Notes under the pieces: generated by a model
What the model was told of the DNA's origin: nothing
Database searches by the model: none
The model's input: only the letters and a program-made list of their open reading frames with translations
Translations under genes and position numbers: made by a program
Part shown: in pieces, positions 18,168 through 27,427 of the stretch
Position numbering within the stretch: position 1 is the stretch's first letter
Layout of the letters: each line of letters begins with the position of its first letter
Assembly: GCA_002441445.1 (NCBI GenBank)
Contig: DJWC01000126.1
Location: 1-64,000 of the forward strand
Direction: 5' to 3'
Origin: Pusillimonas sp. UBA6240
Lineage (GTDB): Bacteria > Pseudomonadota > Gammaproteobacteria > Burkholderiales > Burkholderiaceae_B
DNA: 64,000 bases

Positions 18168-19298
18168 ATGCTATTGAAATTCGCGCGCATAGGCGCTTTT
18201 TTCCTGTTGTCGCTGGGCTGCGCAATGGCCGGCGCCCAAGCCGTCACGGTGACCGACGCCATGGGGCGCAGCGTAACGCTCAAGGCGCCGGCCAAGCGCA
18301 TCATATTGACGCAGGCGCGGCACCTGCCGGTGCTGGCCCTGGTGCACCCCGACCCCGTCAGCATTCTGGCCGGCTGGTCGGATGAATTCCGCACTTCGTT
18401 TTCCAACGAATACCAGAACTATCTGAAGCGATTCCCCGACATCGCCAATATCCCCATCGTGGGGCGGCATACCGCCGACAGTTTTTCGGTCGAACAGGCG
18501 CTCGCCCTGCAGCCGGACCTGATCGTGCTCACCGCCAGTTTCGCCGGCGTGGGCAAAGGCCAGAACCCGGACGACTCGCTGATGATGAAGCAGTTCGCCG
18601 CCGCGGGCATACCCGTCATCATCATCGATTTTTTTGTCCAGCCCCTGAAGAACACCGTGCCCAGCCTGCGGGCGCTGGGCGCGGCGATCGGGCAGGAAGA
18701 GCGCGCCGCAGCCTTCATCGAGCTGTATGAATCGCACATGGCCGCCGTCGCGAAGCGCCTGGCCGATGTGCCCGACGGCAGCAAGCCCCCCGTGTTCATC
18801 CACGCGCACGCCGGCAGCACCGATTGCTGCAATTCGCCGGGCACAGGCACCTTCAACGACATGGTGACCTACGCGGGCGGCCACAATATCGGCAGCGACG
18901 TGCTGAAAACCGTTACCGGCCGGCTGAATTTCGAATACATCAATTCGCGCAACCCGGCCGTCTACGTCGCCACCGGCACGGGCGCCGGGAAGCGGGCCAG
19001 CACGGGGCTTGCGATAGGCACCGGCGTGACGGCCGACGAAGCCCGCGCAAGCCTGCTGCGCATCATCGACGGCAATCGCCTGGGCGCCCTGCCCGCCATA
19101 CGCAACGGCAACGCCCACGGCATCTGGCATGCCTTCAATGATTCTCCCCTGCATGTCATTTTCATCGAAGCGCTGGCGCGCTGGATACACCCTGAGCGCT
19201 TCGCCGACATCTCCGCCGAAGATACGCTGGCCGAGATCAACCGGCGTTTTCTTACCGTGCCCCTGCAGGGCACTTACATGGTGGACTTGAAGAACTAG
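18168..19298 (+). CDS. Periplasmic iron-siderophore substrate-binding protein
   Basis: This 376-residue helical-backbone (class III) binding protein of the FepB/TroA type has a signal peptide (FFLLSLGCAMAGAQA) that could be cleaved as a secretory signal or, less likely, at the cysteine as a lipoprotein. The mature part begins VTVTDAMGRSVTLKAPAKRIILTQARHLPVLALV, the standard opening of the family. EQALALQPDLIVL and PVIIIDFF follow. It delivers the ferric siderophore to the FecCD/ATPase pair encoded just upstream in the same operon. Confidence 0.92.
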   Translation: MLLKFARIGAFFLLSLGCAMAGAQAVTVTDAMGRSVTLKAPAKRIILTQARHLPVLALVHPDPVSILAGWSDEFRTSFSNEYQNYLKRFPDIANIPIVGRHTADSFSVEQALALQPDLIVLTASFAGVGKGQNPDDSLMMKQFAAAGIPVIIIDFFVQPLKNTVPSLRALGAAIGQEERAAAFIELYESHMAAVAKRLADVPDGSKPPVFIHAHAGSTDCCNSPGTGTFNDMVTYAGGHNIGSDVLKTVTGRLNFEYINSRNPAVYVATGTGAGKRASTGLAIGTGVTADEARASLLRIIDGNRLGALPAIRNGNAHGIWHAFNDSPLHVIFIEALARWIHPERFADISAEDTLAEINRRFLTVPLQGTYMVDLKN

Positions 19299-19309
19299 AG
19301 CCGCCGACG

Positions 19310-20140
19310 ATGCCCCAGTTTTCCAGCACAGAACAGCTACTGGTCAATGCCGCGGGGCGTGAATACCGCCTGCGCATATGGCGCCCATCCCGGCCGGAAT
19401 CCGCGGCCCCGATCGACACCCTGCTATTTCTTGACGGCCATTGGCTGGACGACACCCTGGATGCGGCCATCGCCGCCCTGGCGCCCGCCAACATCCAGTT
19501 CGCCAGCCTGGGCTACCGGGTGGCCGAACGCAGCATCCTGGCCCCATGGCGCGCCTATGATTACACCCCGCCCGGGCCGCCGGGGCGCCAAAGCGATCCC
19601 AGGAACAGCGCCTGGCCCTGCGGCGGCGCCGACGCGCTGCTTGCCTTTTTGCGCACGCGGGTCATGCCGCTGCTGGCGCCCGCCGCGCCGGCCGCGAGCG
19701 GTTCGACAGCGCTGTTCGGCCATTCTTACGCCGGCCTGTTCAGCCTGTATTGCTGGCTGAATGCCGCCCCGCTGTTCAGCCGCATCTACGCGGCCAGCCC
19801 CTCGCTGTGGTGGTATTGGCCGCATATGCTGGACCTGCTCAAGGCGCGCCAGGCCGGCGATGCGCCCGGCATGGGCGGCCACGCCCCCCTGCATTTGTTC
19901 GTGGGCACGGAAGAACGCTGGCGGCCGTTGCCCGCCGTCCCAGGCGCGCCGCGCGAGCCGGGTGTGTCCACCGTGCCGTTCGCGCAAAGCTTCCTGGCGG
20001 CCGTGCTGGCCTCGGGCCACAGCGCGGCCACGCTGCAGCTATTCGAAGGCCAGGCGCACGGCCCCATGCTGCACGCGGCGGCACGCTATGCGCTGGAGCA
20101 CTTCGTGGCGACTGAGGCGCCGATTGGCATTCGGTCCTGA
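19310..20140 (+). CDS. Alpha/beta-hydrolase siderophore esterase, IroE/Fes-like
   Basis: This 276-residue serine hydrolase of the esterase-D/IroE/BesA family has the nucleophile in FGHSYAGLFSLYCWLN, the opening VNAAGREYRLRIWRP typical of this group, and a plausible acid/His pair near the end (EGQAHGPML). It has no evident signal peptide, so it is probably cytoplasmic. It sits 11 bases after the binding-protein gene. The likely role is hydrolysis of the imported ferric DHB-serine trilactone to release iron, as known for Fes and BesA. Confidence 0.85.
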   Translation: MPQFSSTEQLLVNAAGREYRLRIWRPSRPESAAPIDTLLFLDGHWLDDTLDAAIAALAPANIQFASLGYRVAERSILAPWRAYDYTPPGPPGRQSDPRNSAWPCGGADALLAFLRTRVMPLLAPAAPAASGSTALFGHSYAGLFSLYCWLNAAPLFSRIYAASPSLWWYWPHMLDLLKARQAGDAPGMGGHAPLHLFVGTEERWRPLPAVPGAPREPGVSTVPFAQSFLAAVLASGHSAATLQLFEGQAHGPMLHAAARYALEHFVATEAPIGIRS

Positions 20141-20150
20141 AGCACCTTAA

Positions 20151-20169
20151 AATGAGAAAGATTACCATT
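20151..20169 (+). promoter_or_regulatory. Candidate Fur box before the Liv-type transporter operon
   Basis: The 19-mer AATGAGAAAGATTACCATT matches the Fur consensus at about 15 of 19 positions, the best of the five found in this window. It lies between the esterase stop (20140) and the start of the branched-chain-type binding protein (20265). It therefore suggests that the Liv-type transporter and the phosphopantetheinyl transferase operon are iron-controlled. Confidence 0.6.
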
Positions 20170-20264
20170 TCACTTATGCCGCCCATGCGGGTATTGCGCT
20201 CACGGGCCTTACCCATACGGGTGTTGTCCCTGGGGCGGCATCGATCACGAAGATATTCCCTGGC

Positions 20265-21467
20265 ATGGTCATGATCCCTTCATTCTCCGTGTCGCGGCGC
20301 CGCCTGCTGGCGGCGGCCGCCGCACTGCCTGTCGCCGCGCACGCGCCCAGCGTGCTGGCGCAAAACGGCCCGCTGAAAATCGCCTTGCTTACGTCCCTGT
20401 CCGGTCCGTTCGCCTCGCTGGGCGAAAGCATGCGCATGGGCCTGCAGCTATTTCTCGAACAGAACCAATACGAAATGGGCGGCCGCAAAGTCGAGCTTCT
20501 GGTCGAGGACGACCACGGCAAGCCCGACGAAGCCTTGCGCAAAGTGCGCAAGCTGATCTCGCGGGACCGCATCGATGTGCTGTGCGGGGTGATCAGCGCC
20601 AATATCGCCCTGGCCATACGCGATGTCGTCGCCGACGCCGAGCTGCTGACCTTCATTTCCAACGCCGCCGCCAACGACCTGGCCCGGGGCGCCGCAAGCC
20701 CGTATATCTTCAGGCCCACCAAGACGAGCTGGATGCTGGGCCATACAGGCGCGCTGTGGGTGCATGGCCATGTCGCCGCATCGGGCGGCATCACATTGGG
20801 TTCGGACTACGCCGCGGGGCGCGAATACATCGGCGACTTCATTCACACCTTCGAGGCGCAGGGCGGCAGCGTCGGCCAGTCGATCTGGACGCCGCTGGGC
20901 ACGGCGGATTTCGCGCCCATCATCATGAATCTGGCGGCGGCCCAGCCGCGCTTCATCTACTGCTTTCTCGCAGGGGCCGATGCCGTGCGCTTCCTGCAGC
21001 AGATGAAAGACTACAAGATGCACGGCAAGGTGCCGGTCATCGGCCCTGGGGCCTTGTTCGACCAGGAAGACGTCATTCCTGCCGCGGGCGACGCCAGCAT
21101 GGGCGGCATCAGTTCGTTCCACCAATCGCCCGGCGCTCCGGCCGCCGCCGACTTCGTCCGCGCATACCAGGCCGCGCGCGGCCGCTTGCCAGGCGAAGCC
21201 AGCACCTCGGGCTATGCCACCGGCCAGGTCATCAAGGCCGGCGTCGACGCGGTCCAGGGGGATATCGGCAACAAGGCCGTGTTCAAAGACTATTTGCTCG
21301 GCAATGCGGTCGGCACGGCCTTCGGCCCCATGCATTTCGATCCGCGCAACAACCAGGCGATTCTCGACATCTACATCAACGAGGTCCGGCCTGGCCCCGA
21401 CGGCAAGCCGCTCAACACGGTGATCCACACGTACGAGCGCGTGCAGGATCCGGGCCCCAAAGCGTAA
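20265..21467 (+). CDS. ABC transporter substrate-binding protein, LivK/urea-amide class
   Basis: This 400-residue type I periplasmic binding protein of the branched-chain amino-acid family has a twin-arginine-like signal (SVSRRRLLAAAAALPVAAHAPSVLAQ) exported and cleaved near residue 34. The domain begins LKIALLTSLSGPFASLGESMRMGLQLFLEQNQ, followed by LVEDDHGKPDEALRKVRKLI and LTFISNAAANDLARG. Ligand cannot be deduced. It opens a five-gene transporter set that is wedged between iron-import and siderophore-biosynthesis genes, with a Fur-box candidate upstream. A second ATG at 20271 is also possible. Confidence 0.88.
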   Translation: MVMIPSFSVSRRRLLAAAAALPVAAHAPSVLAQNGPLKIALLTSLSGPFASLGESMRMGLQLFLEQNQYEMGGRKVELLVEDDHGKPDEALRKVRKLISRDRIDVLCGVISANIALAIRDVVADAELLTFISNAAANDLARGAASPYIFRPTKTSWMLGHTGALWVHGHVAASGGITLGSDYAAGREYIGDFIHTFEAQGGSVGQSIWTPLGTADFAPIIMNLAAAQPRFIYCFLAGADAVRFLQQMKDYKMHGKVPVIGPGALFDQEDVIPAAGDASMGGISSFHQSPGAPAAADFVRAYQAARGRLPGEASTSGYATGQVIKAGVDAVQGDIGNKAVFKDYLLGNAVGTAFGPMHFDPRNNQAILDIYINEVRPGPDGKPLNTVIHTYERVQDPGPKA

Positions 21468-21472
21468 GCGCA

Positions 21473-22342
21473 GTGTCTTACTACCTGCTGCAGGCGCTGA
21501 ACGCCCTGTCGTTTTCGGTATTGCTCCTGTTGACGGGCCTGGGCCTGACGCTGGTGCTGAGCCTGATGAACTTCATCAACCTGGCGCATGGCTCCTTCTT
21601 CTTGCTGGGCGGCTACATCGCCACCCAGTGGCTGGCATCGGGCGCTCCGTGGTGGCTGGCCTTTCCCTGCGCCTTCGTGCTGACCGGCCTGGTCGGCCTG
21701 CTGCTCGACCGTTTTCCCTTCGGGCAGTTCTATGCGCGCACGCATTTGATGCAGGTGCTGCTTACCTATGGCCTGGCCATCATTTTCGCCGATCTCATGC
21801 GCTGGGGCTTCAGCGCCGATACCCTCACCCCGCCGCTGCCGGAGATATTGCGCGGCGGCGTCTGGATCGCAGGCCTGCCGTTTCCCACCTACCGCCTGCT
21901 CATCATCGCCGCCGGCATCGCGCTGGCGCTGGCCCTGTGGCTCATCCTCGACCGCAGCCTGTGGGGGGCGGCCCTGCGCGCCTGCGTCAGCGATCGCGAC
22001 ATCGCCGAGACCCTGGGGCTGAACGCGAGGCGTATTTTCACGATCGGCATGGCCGTGGCCGCCGGCCTGAGCGGGCTGGGCGGCGCCCTGGGAGCGGGAA
22101 TGCTGTTCGTGCATCCGGGGCTGGACGAGGAAGTACTGCTGCTGGCCTTGCTGGTCGTCGTGATCGGCGGGCTGGGCAGCGTGAAAAGCGTCATATTCAG
22201 CGCCCTCATCCTGGGGTTCGTCGACACCTTTTCCCGGGTGTGGTTGCCTTCGTTTTCCAGCGCCGTCACGCTGGGCGCCATGCTGCTGATCCTGGTTGCG
22301 CGGCCCCAGGGCCTGCTGCAGGCGCAGGCGCGCACGGTATGA
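21473..22342 (+). CDS. Branched-chain-type ABC permease (LivH-like)
   Basis: This 289-residue inner-membrane permease starts with GTG at 21473, six bases after the stop of the binding-protein gene. The start places the first residues at SYYLLQALNALSFSVLLLLTGLGLTLVLSLMNFINLAHG, which is the LivH hallmark. A second hallmark, GLGSVKSVIFSALILGFVDTF, is near the C-terminus. It overlaps the LivM-like gene by four bases. With LivM it forms the membrane channel of the transporter. Confidence 0.9.
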   Translation: MSYYLLQALNALSFSVLLLLTGLGLTLVLSLMNFINLAHGSFFLLGGYIATQWLASGAPWWLAFPCAFVLTGLVGLLLDRFPFGQFYARTHLMQVLLTYGLAIIFADLMRWGFSADTLTPPLPEILRGGVWIAGLPFPTYRLLIIAAGIALALALWLILDRSLWGAALRACVSDRDIAETLGLNARRIFTIGMAVAAGLSGLGGALGAGMLFVHPGLDEEVLLLALLVVVIGGLGSVKSVIFSALILGFVDTFSRVWLPSFSSAVTLGAMLLILVARPQGLLQAQARTV

Positions 22343-23274
22343 AGACGGCGCCCGCCCTCGCCCATATCCGGACCGCGCTCGCGGCGGCCGCCGCGCTGAC
22401 GGCCTATGGCGCGCTGGCCGATCCTTATCTGCTGCGCCTGGCGACTGAAATCCTGCTCGTCGGAACGGCGGTCATGAGCCTGAACCTGGTCACGGGCCAG
22501 GGCGGCCTGGTGTCCCTGTGCCACGGCAGCCTGTTCGGCGGCGCGGCCTACGCAGCCGCCATGCTGGCCCAGCAGACGGGCGCGAACCTGGCCGCGACGC
22601 TGGCGATCGGCATCGCCGCGGGGGCATGCCTGGCTTTCCTGGTGGCGCTCGTCAGCCTGCGCTCGAACGGCCTGTTCTTCCTCGTCGTCACATTGGTGGC
22701 GGGCCAGCTGCTATGGGAAGTGGTGTTCCACTGGCGTGAGGCCACAGGCGGCGCGGACGGCCTGCGCGGCTTTACTTCCGCCGCCGGCCGCCCATGGTGG
22801 TCGCAGCCGGTCTGGCTTTACGCATGGTCGGCCGCCTGGGCGTGCGCAAGCCTGATGCTGCTGCGCCGCTACCTGCGCCGGCCCGCCGGCATCGCGCTGC
22901 AAGCCCTGCGCGACCAGCCGCTGCGCATGCAGGCGCTGGGCTACAGCGCAAGCCGCATCCGGATCGGGGCTTTCACGCTATCGGGCGCCATCGCGGGCGG
23001 CGCGGGAGCGCTCTACCCCTTCCTCAACTTGTATATCAGCCCGCAGGCCGTCCACTGGAGCTTTTCCGCAACGCTGCTCATCATGGGCGTCATCGGCGGC
23101 ATCAAGACTTTGCATGGCGCATTCGCGGGCGCGGCCATTTACTTGCTGATCCAGACCTATCTGAGCTCCTACACGGACCGGTGGCAATTGCTGATCGGCC
23201 TGCTCTTCGTCGTCACGGTGCTGTTCATGCCGGACGGCGTCGCCCGGGGCCTGCGGCGGCGAGGCGGCCCATGA
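22339..23274 (+). CDS. Branched-chain-type ABC permease (LivM-like)
   Basis: This 311-residue permease partner of the LivH-like protein is identified by AVMSLNLVTGQGGLVSLCHGSLFGGAAYAAA (LivM block), RSNGLFFLVVTLVAGQLLWE and GAIAGGAGALYPFLNLYISP. It starts in an ATGA overlap with the LivH stop and ends in another ATGA overlap with the LivG-like gene, so all parts are translationally coupled. Confidence 0.9.
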   Translation: MKTAPALAHIRTALAAAAALTAYGALADPYLLRLATEILLVGTAVMSLNLVTGQGGLVSLCHGSLFGGAAYAAAMLAQQTGANLAATLAIGIAAGACLAFLVALVSLRSNGLFFLVVTLVAGQLLWEVVFHWREATGGADGLRGFTSAAGRPWWSQPVWLYAWSAAWACASLMLLRRYLRRPAGIALQALRDQPLRMQALGYSASRIRIGAFTLSGAIAGGAGALYPFLNLYISPQAVHWSFSATLLIMGVIGGIKTLHGAFAGAAIYLLIQTYLSSYTDRWQLLIGLLFVVTVLFMPDGVARGLRRRGGP

Positions 23275-24020
23275 AGCCCGCCCTGCTCCATCTGCGCGGC
23301 ATATCGCAAAGCTTCGGTTCGCTGCAGGTGCTGCGCGGGATCGACCTGTCGATAGCGGCGGGCGAGACGCTGGGCCTGATCGGCCCCAATGGCGCGGGCA
23401 AGACCAGCCTGCTCAATATCGCCAGCGGATTCAGCAGGCCGCGCGCGGGCCGGGTCTGCTTCCAGGAGCGCGATATCACTCGCCTGGGCGCGTCGCGCCG
23501 GGCCCGCCTGGGCATCATGCGCAGTTTCCAGTCCAGCCGGATTTTTCCTCAGCACTCCATCCGGCACAATCTGGGATTGGCCTTGCGCACAGTCCGCGGC
23601 GGAGCCTATGCCTGGATGGGCGGCTCGGCGGCGTTGCGGGAAAGCCTGGAGCAGGCTGACAGCCTCATCGCACACAGCCTGTTCCGCGGACGCGGCGATG
23701 CGCCGGCCGGCGCGCTTTCCTATGGCGAACAGCGCCTGCTGGACTTGCTGATCAGCCTGGCGCCCCGGCCCCCGCTGCTTTTGCTGGACGAGCCGACCGC
23801 CGGCCTGTCCAGGCAAGAGGCGGCCGACGCCATGGCTCTGCTGCGCTCCGCGCATGGATCGAGCACGGCCGTGCTGGTATCCCACGACCTGGATCTCATA
23901 TTCGAGTACTGCGACCGTATCGCCGTATTGAATCTGGGCGAGCTCGCCGCGCTCGGCACACCCGAGGAAGTGCGCCGCCACGAAGGCGCCCAGCGGGCCT
24001 ATCTGGGAAGCGGCCCATGA
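23271..24020 (+). CDS. Branched-chain-type ABC ATPase (LivG-like)
   Basis: This 249-residue ATPase has Walker A GPNGAGKTSLLN, the LivG-specific FQSSRIFPQHSIRHNL region, a signature that reads LSYGEQRLLDLL, Walker B LLLLDEPTAGLS and the switch histidine in VSHDLDLI. The insertion RTVRGGAYAWMGGSAALRE between helices is typical of LivG. It overlaps LivM at the start and LivF at the end by four bases each. Confidence 0.9.
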   Translation: MKPALLHLRGISQSFGSLQVLRGIDLSIAAGETLGLIGPNGAGKTSLLNIASGFSRPRAGRVCFQERDITRLGASRRARLGIMRSFQSSRIFPQHSIRHNLGLALRTVRGGAYAWMGGSAALRESLEQADSLIAHSLFRGRGDAPAGALSYGEQRLLDLLISLAPRPPLLLLDEPTAGLSRQEAADAMALLRSAHGSSTAVLVSHDLDLIFEYCDRIAVLNLGELAALGTPEEVRRHEGAQRAYLGSGP

Positions 24021-24733
24021 ACGCCATGCTCGATATCAGGAACCTGGCCAACGGCTATGGCGGCGCCGAAGTCATCTCCGGCATAAGCTTCAGCATGGCG
24101 CAGGGCGAAAGCGTGGCGCTGCTGGGGCGCAATGGCGCCGGCAAGACCACCCTGCTGCACAGCCTGTTCAATATCGGCCCGCCCTGCAGCGGGGAGATCC
24201 GCTATAAAAACCAGGACATCACCAGGCAGCCCACCCACCGCATCGCCCGCATGGGCCTGGCCCTGGCGCCGCAAGGCAGGGGCGGCTTCCCCGACCTGCG
24301 CGTGCGCGAAAGCCTGGGTCTCGCCACGCTGATCCCGCGCGGGCCGGCCGCGCATCCCTGCACGATCGACGATATCTACCGGCGATTTCCGCGCCTGCAC
24401 GAGCGGCGCCATAGCTTGTGCGCGAACTTGAGCGGCGGCGAACGGCAATTGCTGGCGCTGGCGCGCGCCTTGCTGACCCGGGCGGATCTGATCGTGCTCG
24501 ACGAACCGAGCGAAGGGCTGGCCCCCATGGCCATCCGCGACATGCTGCAGCCCGAATTGCTGAAGCTGCGCGACCAGGGCTACACCGTACTGCTGGCCGA
24601 GCAGAACATCGATCTGGCGCTCGCCGTGGCCGGCCGCGCCATCATTCTGGCGGATCGGCGCATCGTGTTCGACGGCGGCGTGGATGAACTGCGGCAGCGC
24701 CCCGACATCCAGAAAATCCATCTGGGATTATGA
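24017..24733 (+). CDS. Branched-chain-type ABC ATPase (LivF-like)
   Basis: This 238-residue ATPase is the LivF partner. It shows the start LDIRNLANGYGGAEVISGISFSMAQGE, Walker A GRNGAGKTTLLHSLF, the LivF-type GLALAPQGRGGFPDLRVRESL, signature LSGGERQLLALARAL, Walker B LIVLDEPSEGLAP, and LLAEQNIDLAL. Its stop overlaps the phosphopantetheinyl transferase start by four bases, so transporter and siderophore activation are in one transcript. Confidence 0.91.
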   Translation: MNAMLDIRNLANGYGGAEVISGISFSMAQGESVALLGRNGAGKTTLLHSLFNIGPPCSGEIRYKNQDITRQPTHRIARMGLALAPQGRGGFPDLRVRESLGLATLIPRGPAAHPCTIDDIYRRFPRLHERRHSLCANLSGGERQLLALARALLTRADLIVLDEPSEGLAPMAIRDMLQPELLKLRDQGYTVLLAEQNIDLALAVAGRAIILADRRIVFDGGVDELRQRPDIQKIHLGL

Positions 24734-25428
24734 ACGGCCGCTTGCATGCGTACTGCATCGATGCGCGCGCCGCGGCGGCGCTGCCCGACTATTTCTTCGC
24801 CTGCCTGCCGGACGCCGAACGGCGCCGCATCGGCCAGTTGAAACGGCCGCAGGACCGCCTCAATCGCAAAGTGGGCTATGCCGCCCTGCACTGGCTGGCC
24901 TGCCGGCATCGCGGGCTCGAGCCCAGCCATATCCAGATCGCCCGCGACCCGGATGGCAAGCCGTTGCTGCGCTTGCCATCCGGGGTTCCCCCCTTGCATG
25001 TCAGCCTGGCGCATTCAGGGCATTTCGCCTTGCTCGCGCTGGCCTCTTGCCCGGTGGGCGTCGACATCGAACAGATTCGCCCCATCGATGCCCGGCTGTT
25101 GAAACGGGACTACTTCCCTCGGGATGCACTCGCCGCCGACGCTCCGGAGGCGGTTTTCTTTGCATGGTGGACCCTCAAGGAGGCGGCATTGAAAGCTGTC
25201 GGGAAGGGTTTGGGCATAGATCCTTCGCTCATCGTCGCCAAGCCGCCGGAGCGGCGTTTTCTCGCCCTGGACGACTGGCCTGCGGGCCATGGGCTGGAAA
25301 CGCTGCGGGTCGCCAGCCTCGCGGCGCCGGCAGGCTACGCCGCCGCCATCGCGGCGGCGCATCCCCATCCCCGCGTGAAGGTGCTTCAACTGGTTACCGA
25401 CGCTCTCTTGAGAGTGACAAAATGCTAA
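24730..25428 (+). CDS. 4'-phosphopantetheinyl transferase, Sfp/EntD type
   Basis: This 232-residue enzyme attaches the phosphopantetheine arm of CoA to carrier proteins; here it presumably activates the aryl carrier protein and the NRPS of this cluster. The Sfp-family motifs are PLHVSLAHSGHFALLALA, the magnesium-binding GVDIEQIRP (Asp/Glu) and FFAWWTLKEAALKAVGKGL. The gene is the last in the Liv-type transporter operon (four-base overlap) and ends 32 bases before entE. Confidence 0.92.
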   Translation: MNGRLHAYCIDARAAAALPDYFFACLPDAERRRIGQLKRPQDRLNRKVGYAALHWLACRHRGLEPSHIQIARDPDGKPLLRLPSGVPPLHVSLAHSGHFALLALASCPVGVDIEQIRPIDARLLKRDYFPRDALAADAPEAVFFAWWTLKEAALKAVGKGLGIDPSLIVAKPPERRFLALDDWPAGHGLETLRVASLAAPAGYAAAIAAAHPHPRVKVLQLVTDALLRVTKC

Positions 25429-25444
25429 GATACCGTCCGAACTA

Positions 25445-25463
25445 AATAGCAATCATTCTCATG
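25445..25463 (+). promoter_or_regulatory. Candidate Fur box overlapping the entE start codon
   Basis: AATAGCAATCATTCTCATG matches the 19-base Fur consensus at about 14 positions and its last three bases are the ATG of entE. It leaves no room for a normal Shine-Dalgarno sequence, and none is visible. Bound Fur would block the start region directly. Confidence 0.6.
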
Positions 25464-27107
25464 GCAGATCAAGACCCACCCAAGCACGGCTGGCCCGACG
25501 AATATGTACAGCGCTACCGGCAGGCAGGCTATTGGCGCGGCGAAACTTTCGGCGCCATGCTGCGCAGCCGCGCCGCGCAGCATCCCGATCGCCTGGCGGT
25601 GGTCGGCGGCGCGCAGCGGCTGAGCTATGGCGAACTGGACCGGCGCGCCAGCGCCATCGCCGCCGGGCTGCTCGCCCAGGGTCTGAAGGCGGGCGACCGC
25701 GTCATTGTGCATCTGCCCAATATCCCCGAGTTCGTCACCGTCATTTTCGGGCTTTTCAGGGCCGGCATCATCCCCATCTACGCCCTGCCCGCCCACCGGA
25801 TCGCCGAAATCGAGCATTTCGCGGCCACCGGGGGCGCGCGCGGCTATGTGTGCGCCGCGGAGCACGGCGGCTTCGACTATCTGAGCCTGGCCGCCGATCT
25901 GCAAGCGCGCTGCCCCGGCGTCCAGAGCGTCGTCGTGGCGGGCGAATCCGCGGGCGTTTATTCCGCACTGCGCGATATCGAAGCCGCCGGCGCGGGCATC
26001 AATGTGCCGGCCACGGTTTCCTCGGCGCAAGACATCGCCTTCCTGCAGATTTCGGGGGGCACCACCGGCCTGTCGAAACTCATCCCGCGCACGCATGACG
26101 ACTATATCTATACCTTGCGCGAAAGCGCGCGCATCTGCGGCCTGGACGGCAACGGCATAATGCTGTGCGCGCTGCCCATGGCGCACAACTTTCCCATGAG
26201 CTCGCCGGGCTTTCTGGGAACCCTGTACGCGGGAGGGCGTGTCGTGCTCAGCACCTCGCCGAGCCCCGAAGCATGTTTCGACCTGATCGAACGCGAACGG
26301 GTGACGCAGTGCAGCCTGGTGCCGCCGCTGCTGCTGCTGTGGCTGGACGCCGCCGCGCGCGGCAAGTCCGATCTGTCCAGCCTGTCGGTGCTGCAAGTGG
26401 GCGGAGCCAAGCTCAGCCCCGAGGTCGCGCGGCGCGTCGGGCCTGGCCTGGGCGTCACGCTGCAGCAGGTATTCGGCATGGCCGAAGGCCTGGTCAACTA
26501 CACGCGGCTGGACGACGACCTCGAGACCATCATCGAAACCCAGGGTCGCCCCATCAGCCCCGGCGATGAAATCCTGATCGTCGACGACAACGACGCGCCA
26601 GTGCAGCCGGGCGAGGCCGGCCATCTGCTTACCCGCGGCCCCTACACCATACGCGGGTATTACAACAACCCCGCGGCCAATCAGCGCTCCTTCACCGATG
26701 ACGGTTATTACCGCACGGGGGATATCGTCAAGCTGACGCCCAAGAGCTACCTGGTGGTGCAGGGGCGCGCGGGCGACCACATCAACCGCGCGGGCGAAAA
26801 GATTTCCGCGGAAGAAATCGAGAACCATCTGCTGGCGCACCCGGCCGTTTTCGACGCCGCCGTGGTTTCGGTGCCGGACGCCTATCTGGGCGAACGCAGT
26901 TGCGCCTTCATCATCCCCAAGAACGAAAAGCCGCGCGCCGTCGAACTGAAAAGGTGGATACGCGAGCAGGGCCTGGCCGAATTCAAGGTGCCCGACCAGA
27001 TCATTTTTGTAGAGACCTTCAGCGCAACCGCCGTCGGCAAAATCAGCCGCAAGGCGCTGCGCGCCCAATTGCGCGCCCAACTCGAAGACAAGCAGCAAAC
27101 ACCATGA
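25461..27107 (+). CDS. entE: (2,3-dihydroxybenzoyl)adenylate synthase, EntE/DhbE-like
   Basis: This 548-residue stand-alone adenylation enzyme activates 2,3-dihydroxybenzoate with ATP and loads it onto an aryl carrier protein. Adenylation cores include [25 protein letters not shown], the EntE-like [28 protein letters not shown] and the catalytic lysine in [12 protein letters not shown]. The aryl-acid pocket asparagine/serine pattern is kept as [10 protein letters not shown], where EntE has AHNYAMSSPG. It overlaps by four bases with the separate carrier-protein gene. A Fur-box candidate covers its start codon. Confidence 0.95.
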   Translation: MADQDPPKHGWPDEYVQRYRQAGYWRGETFGAMLRSRAAQHPDRLAVVGGAQRLSYGELDRRASAIAAGLLAQGLKAGDRVIVHLPNIPEFVTVIFGLFRAGIIPIYALPAHRIAEIEHFAATGGARGYVCAAEHGGFDYLSLAADLQARCPGVQSVVVAGESAGVYSALRDIEAAGAGINVPATVSSAQDIAFLQISGGTTGLSKLIPRTHDDYIYTLRESARICGLDGNGIMLCALPMAHNFPMSSPGFLGTLYAGGRVVLSTSPSPEACFDLIERERVTQCSLVPPLLLLWLDAAARGKSDLSSLSVLQVGGAKLSPEVARRVGPGLGVTLQQVFGMAEGLVNYTRLDDDLETIIETQGRPISPGDEILIVDDNDAPVQPGEAGHLLTRGPYTIRGYYNNPAANQRSFTDDGYYRTGDIVKLTPKSYLVVQGRAGDHINRAGEKISAEEIENHLLAHPAVFDAAVVSVPDAYLGERSCAFIIPKNEKPRAVELKRWIREQGLAEFKVPDQIIFVETFSATAVGKISRKALRAQLRAQLEDKQQTP

Positions 27108-27343
27108 GCCATACCCTTACATTGGATTCCATGCGAAGCGACATCGCCCGCATGCTGCACGAAGACCCCGCCGATATCGCCGACGACGACAACCTCATGG
27201 ACCTGGGGCTGGATTCCATGCGCACGATGACGCTGGCGTCCCAATGGCGCGAAGCGGGTGCGGCCATCGAATTTTCCGAAATGGCGCTCAATGCCACCTT
27301 GCAGCACTGGTGGTCTCTTGTGCAGCCATCGCGGCAAGGGTAG
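27104..27343 (+). CDS. Stand-alone aryl carrier protein
   Basis: This 79-residue acyl-carrier-type domain has the phosphopantetheine serine in [19 protein letters not shown]. It is equivalent to the C-terminal domain of E. coli EntB, and the L-D-S-M-R wording is that of aryl carrier proteins. In E. coli this domain is fused to the isochorismatase; here the isochorismatase is a separate gene at 34303. It is translationally coupled to entE and followed by an 84-base gap to the NRPS gene. Confidence 0.92.
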   Translation: MSHTLTLDSMRSDIARMLHEDPADIADDDNLMDLGLDSMRTMTLASQWREAGAAIEFSEMALNATLQHWWSLVQPSRQG

Positions 27344-27427
27344 GGCAGCGCCAGGCCGCGGCGCCCGCAGTGGCGCTTTCCCGTCTCAATAGCCGATCCA
27401 GGCTGCCTCCGTGCTGGTGCAGTTTTT

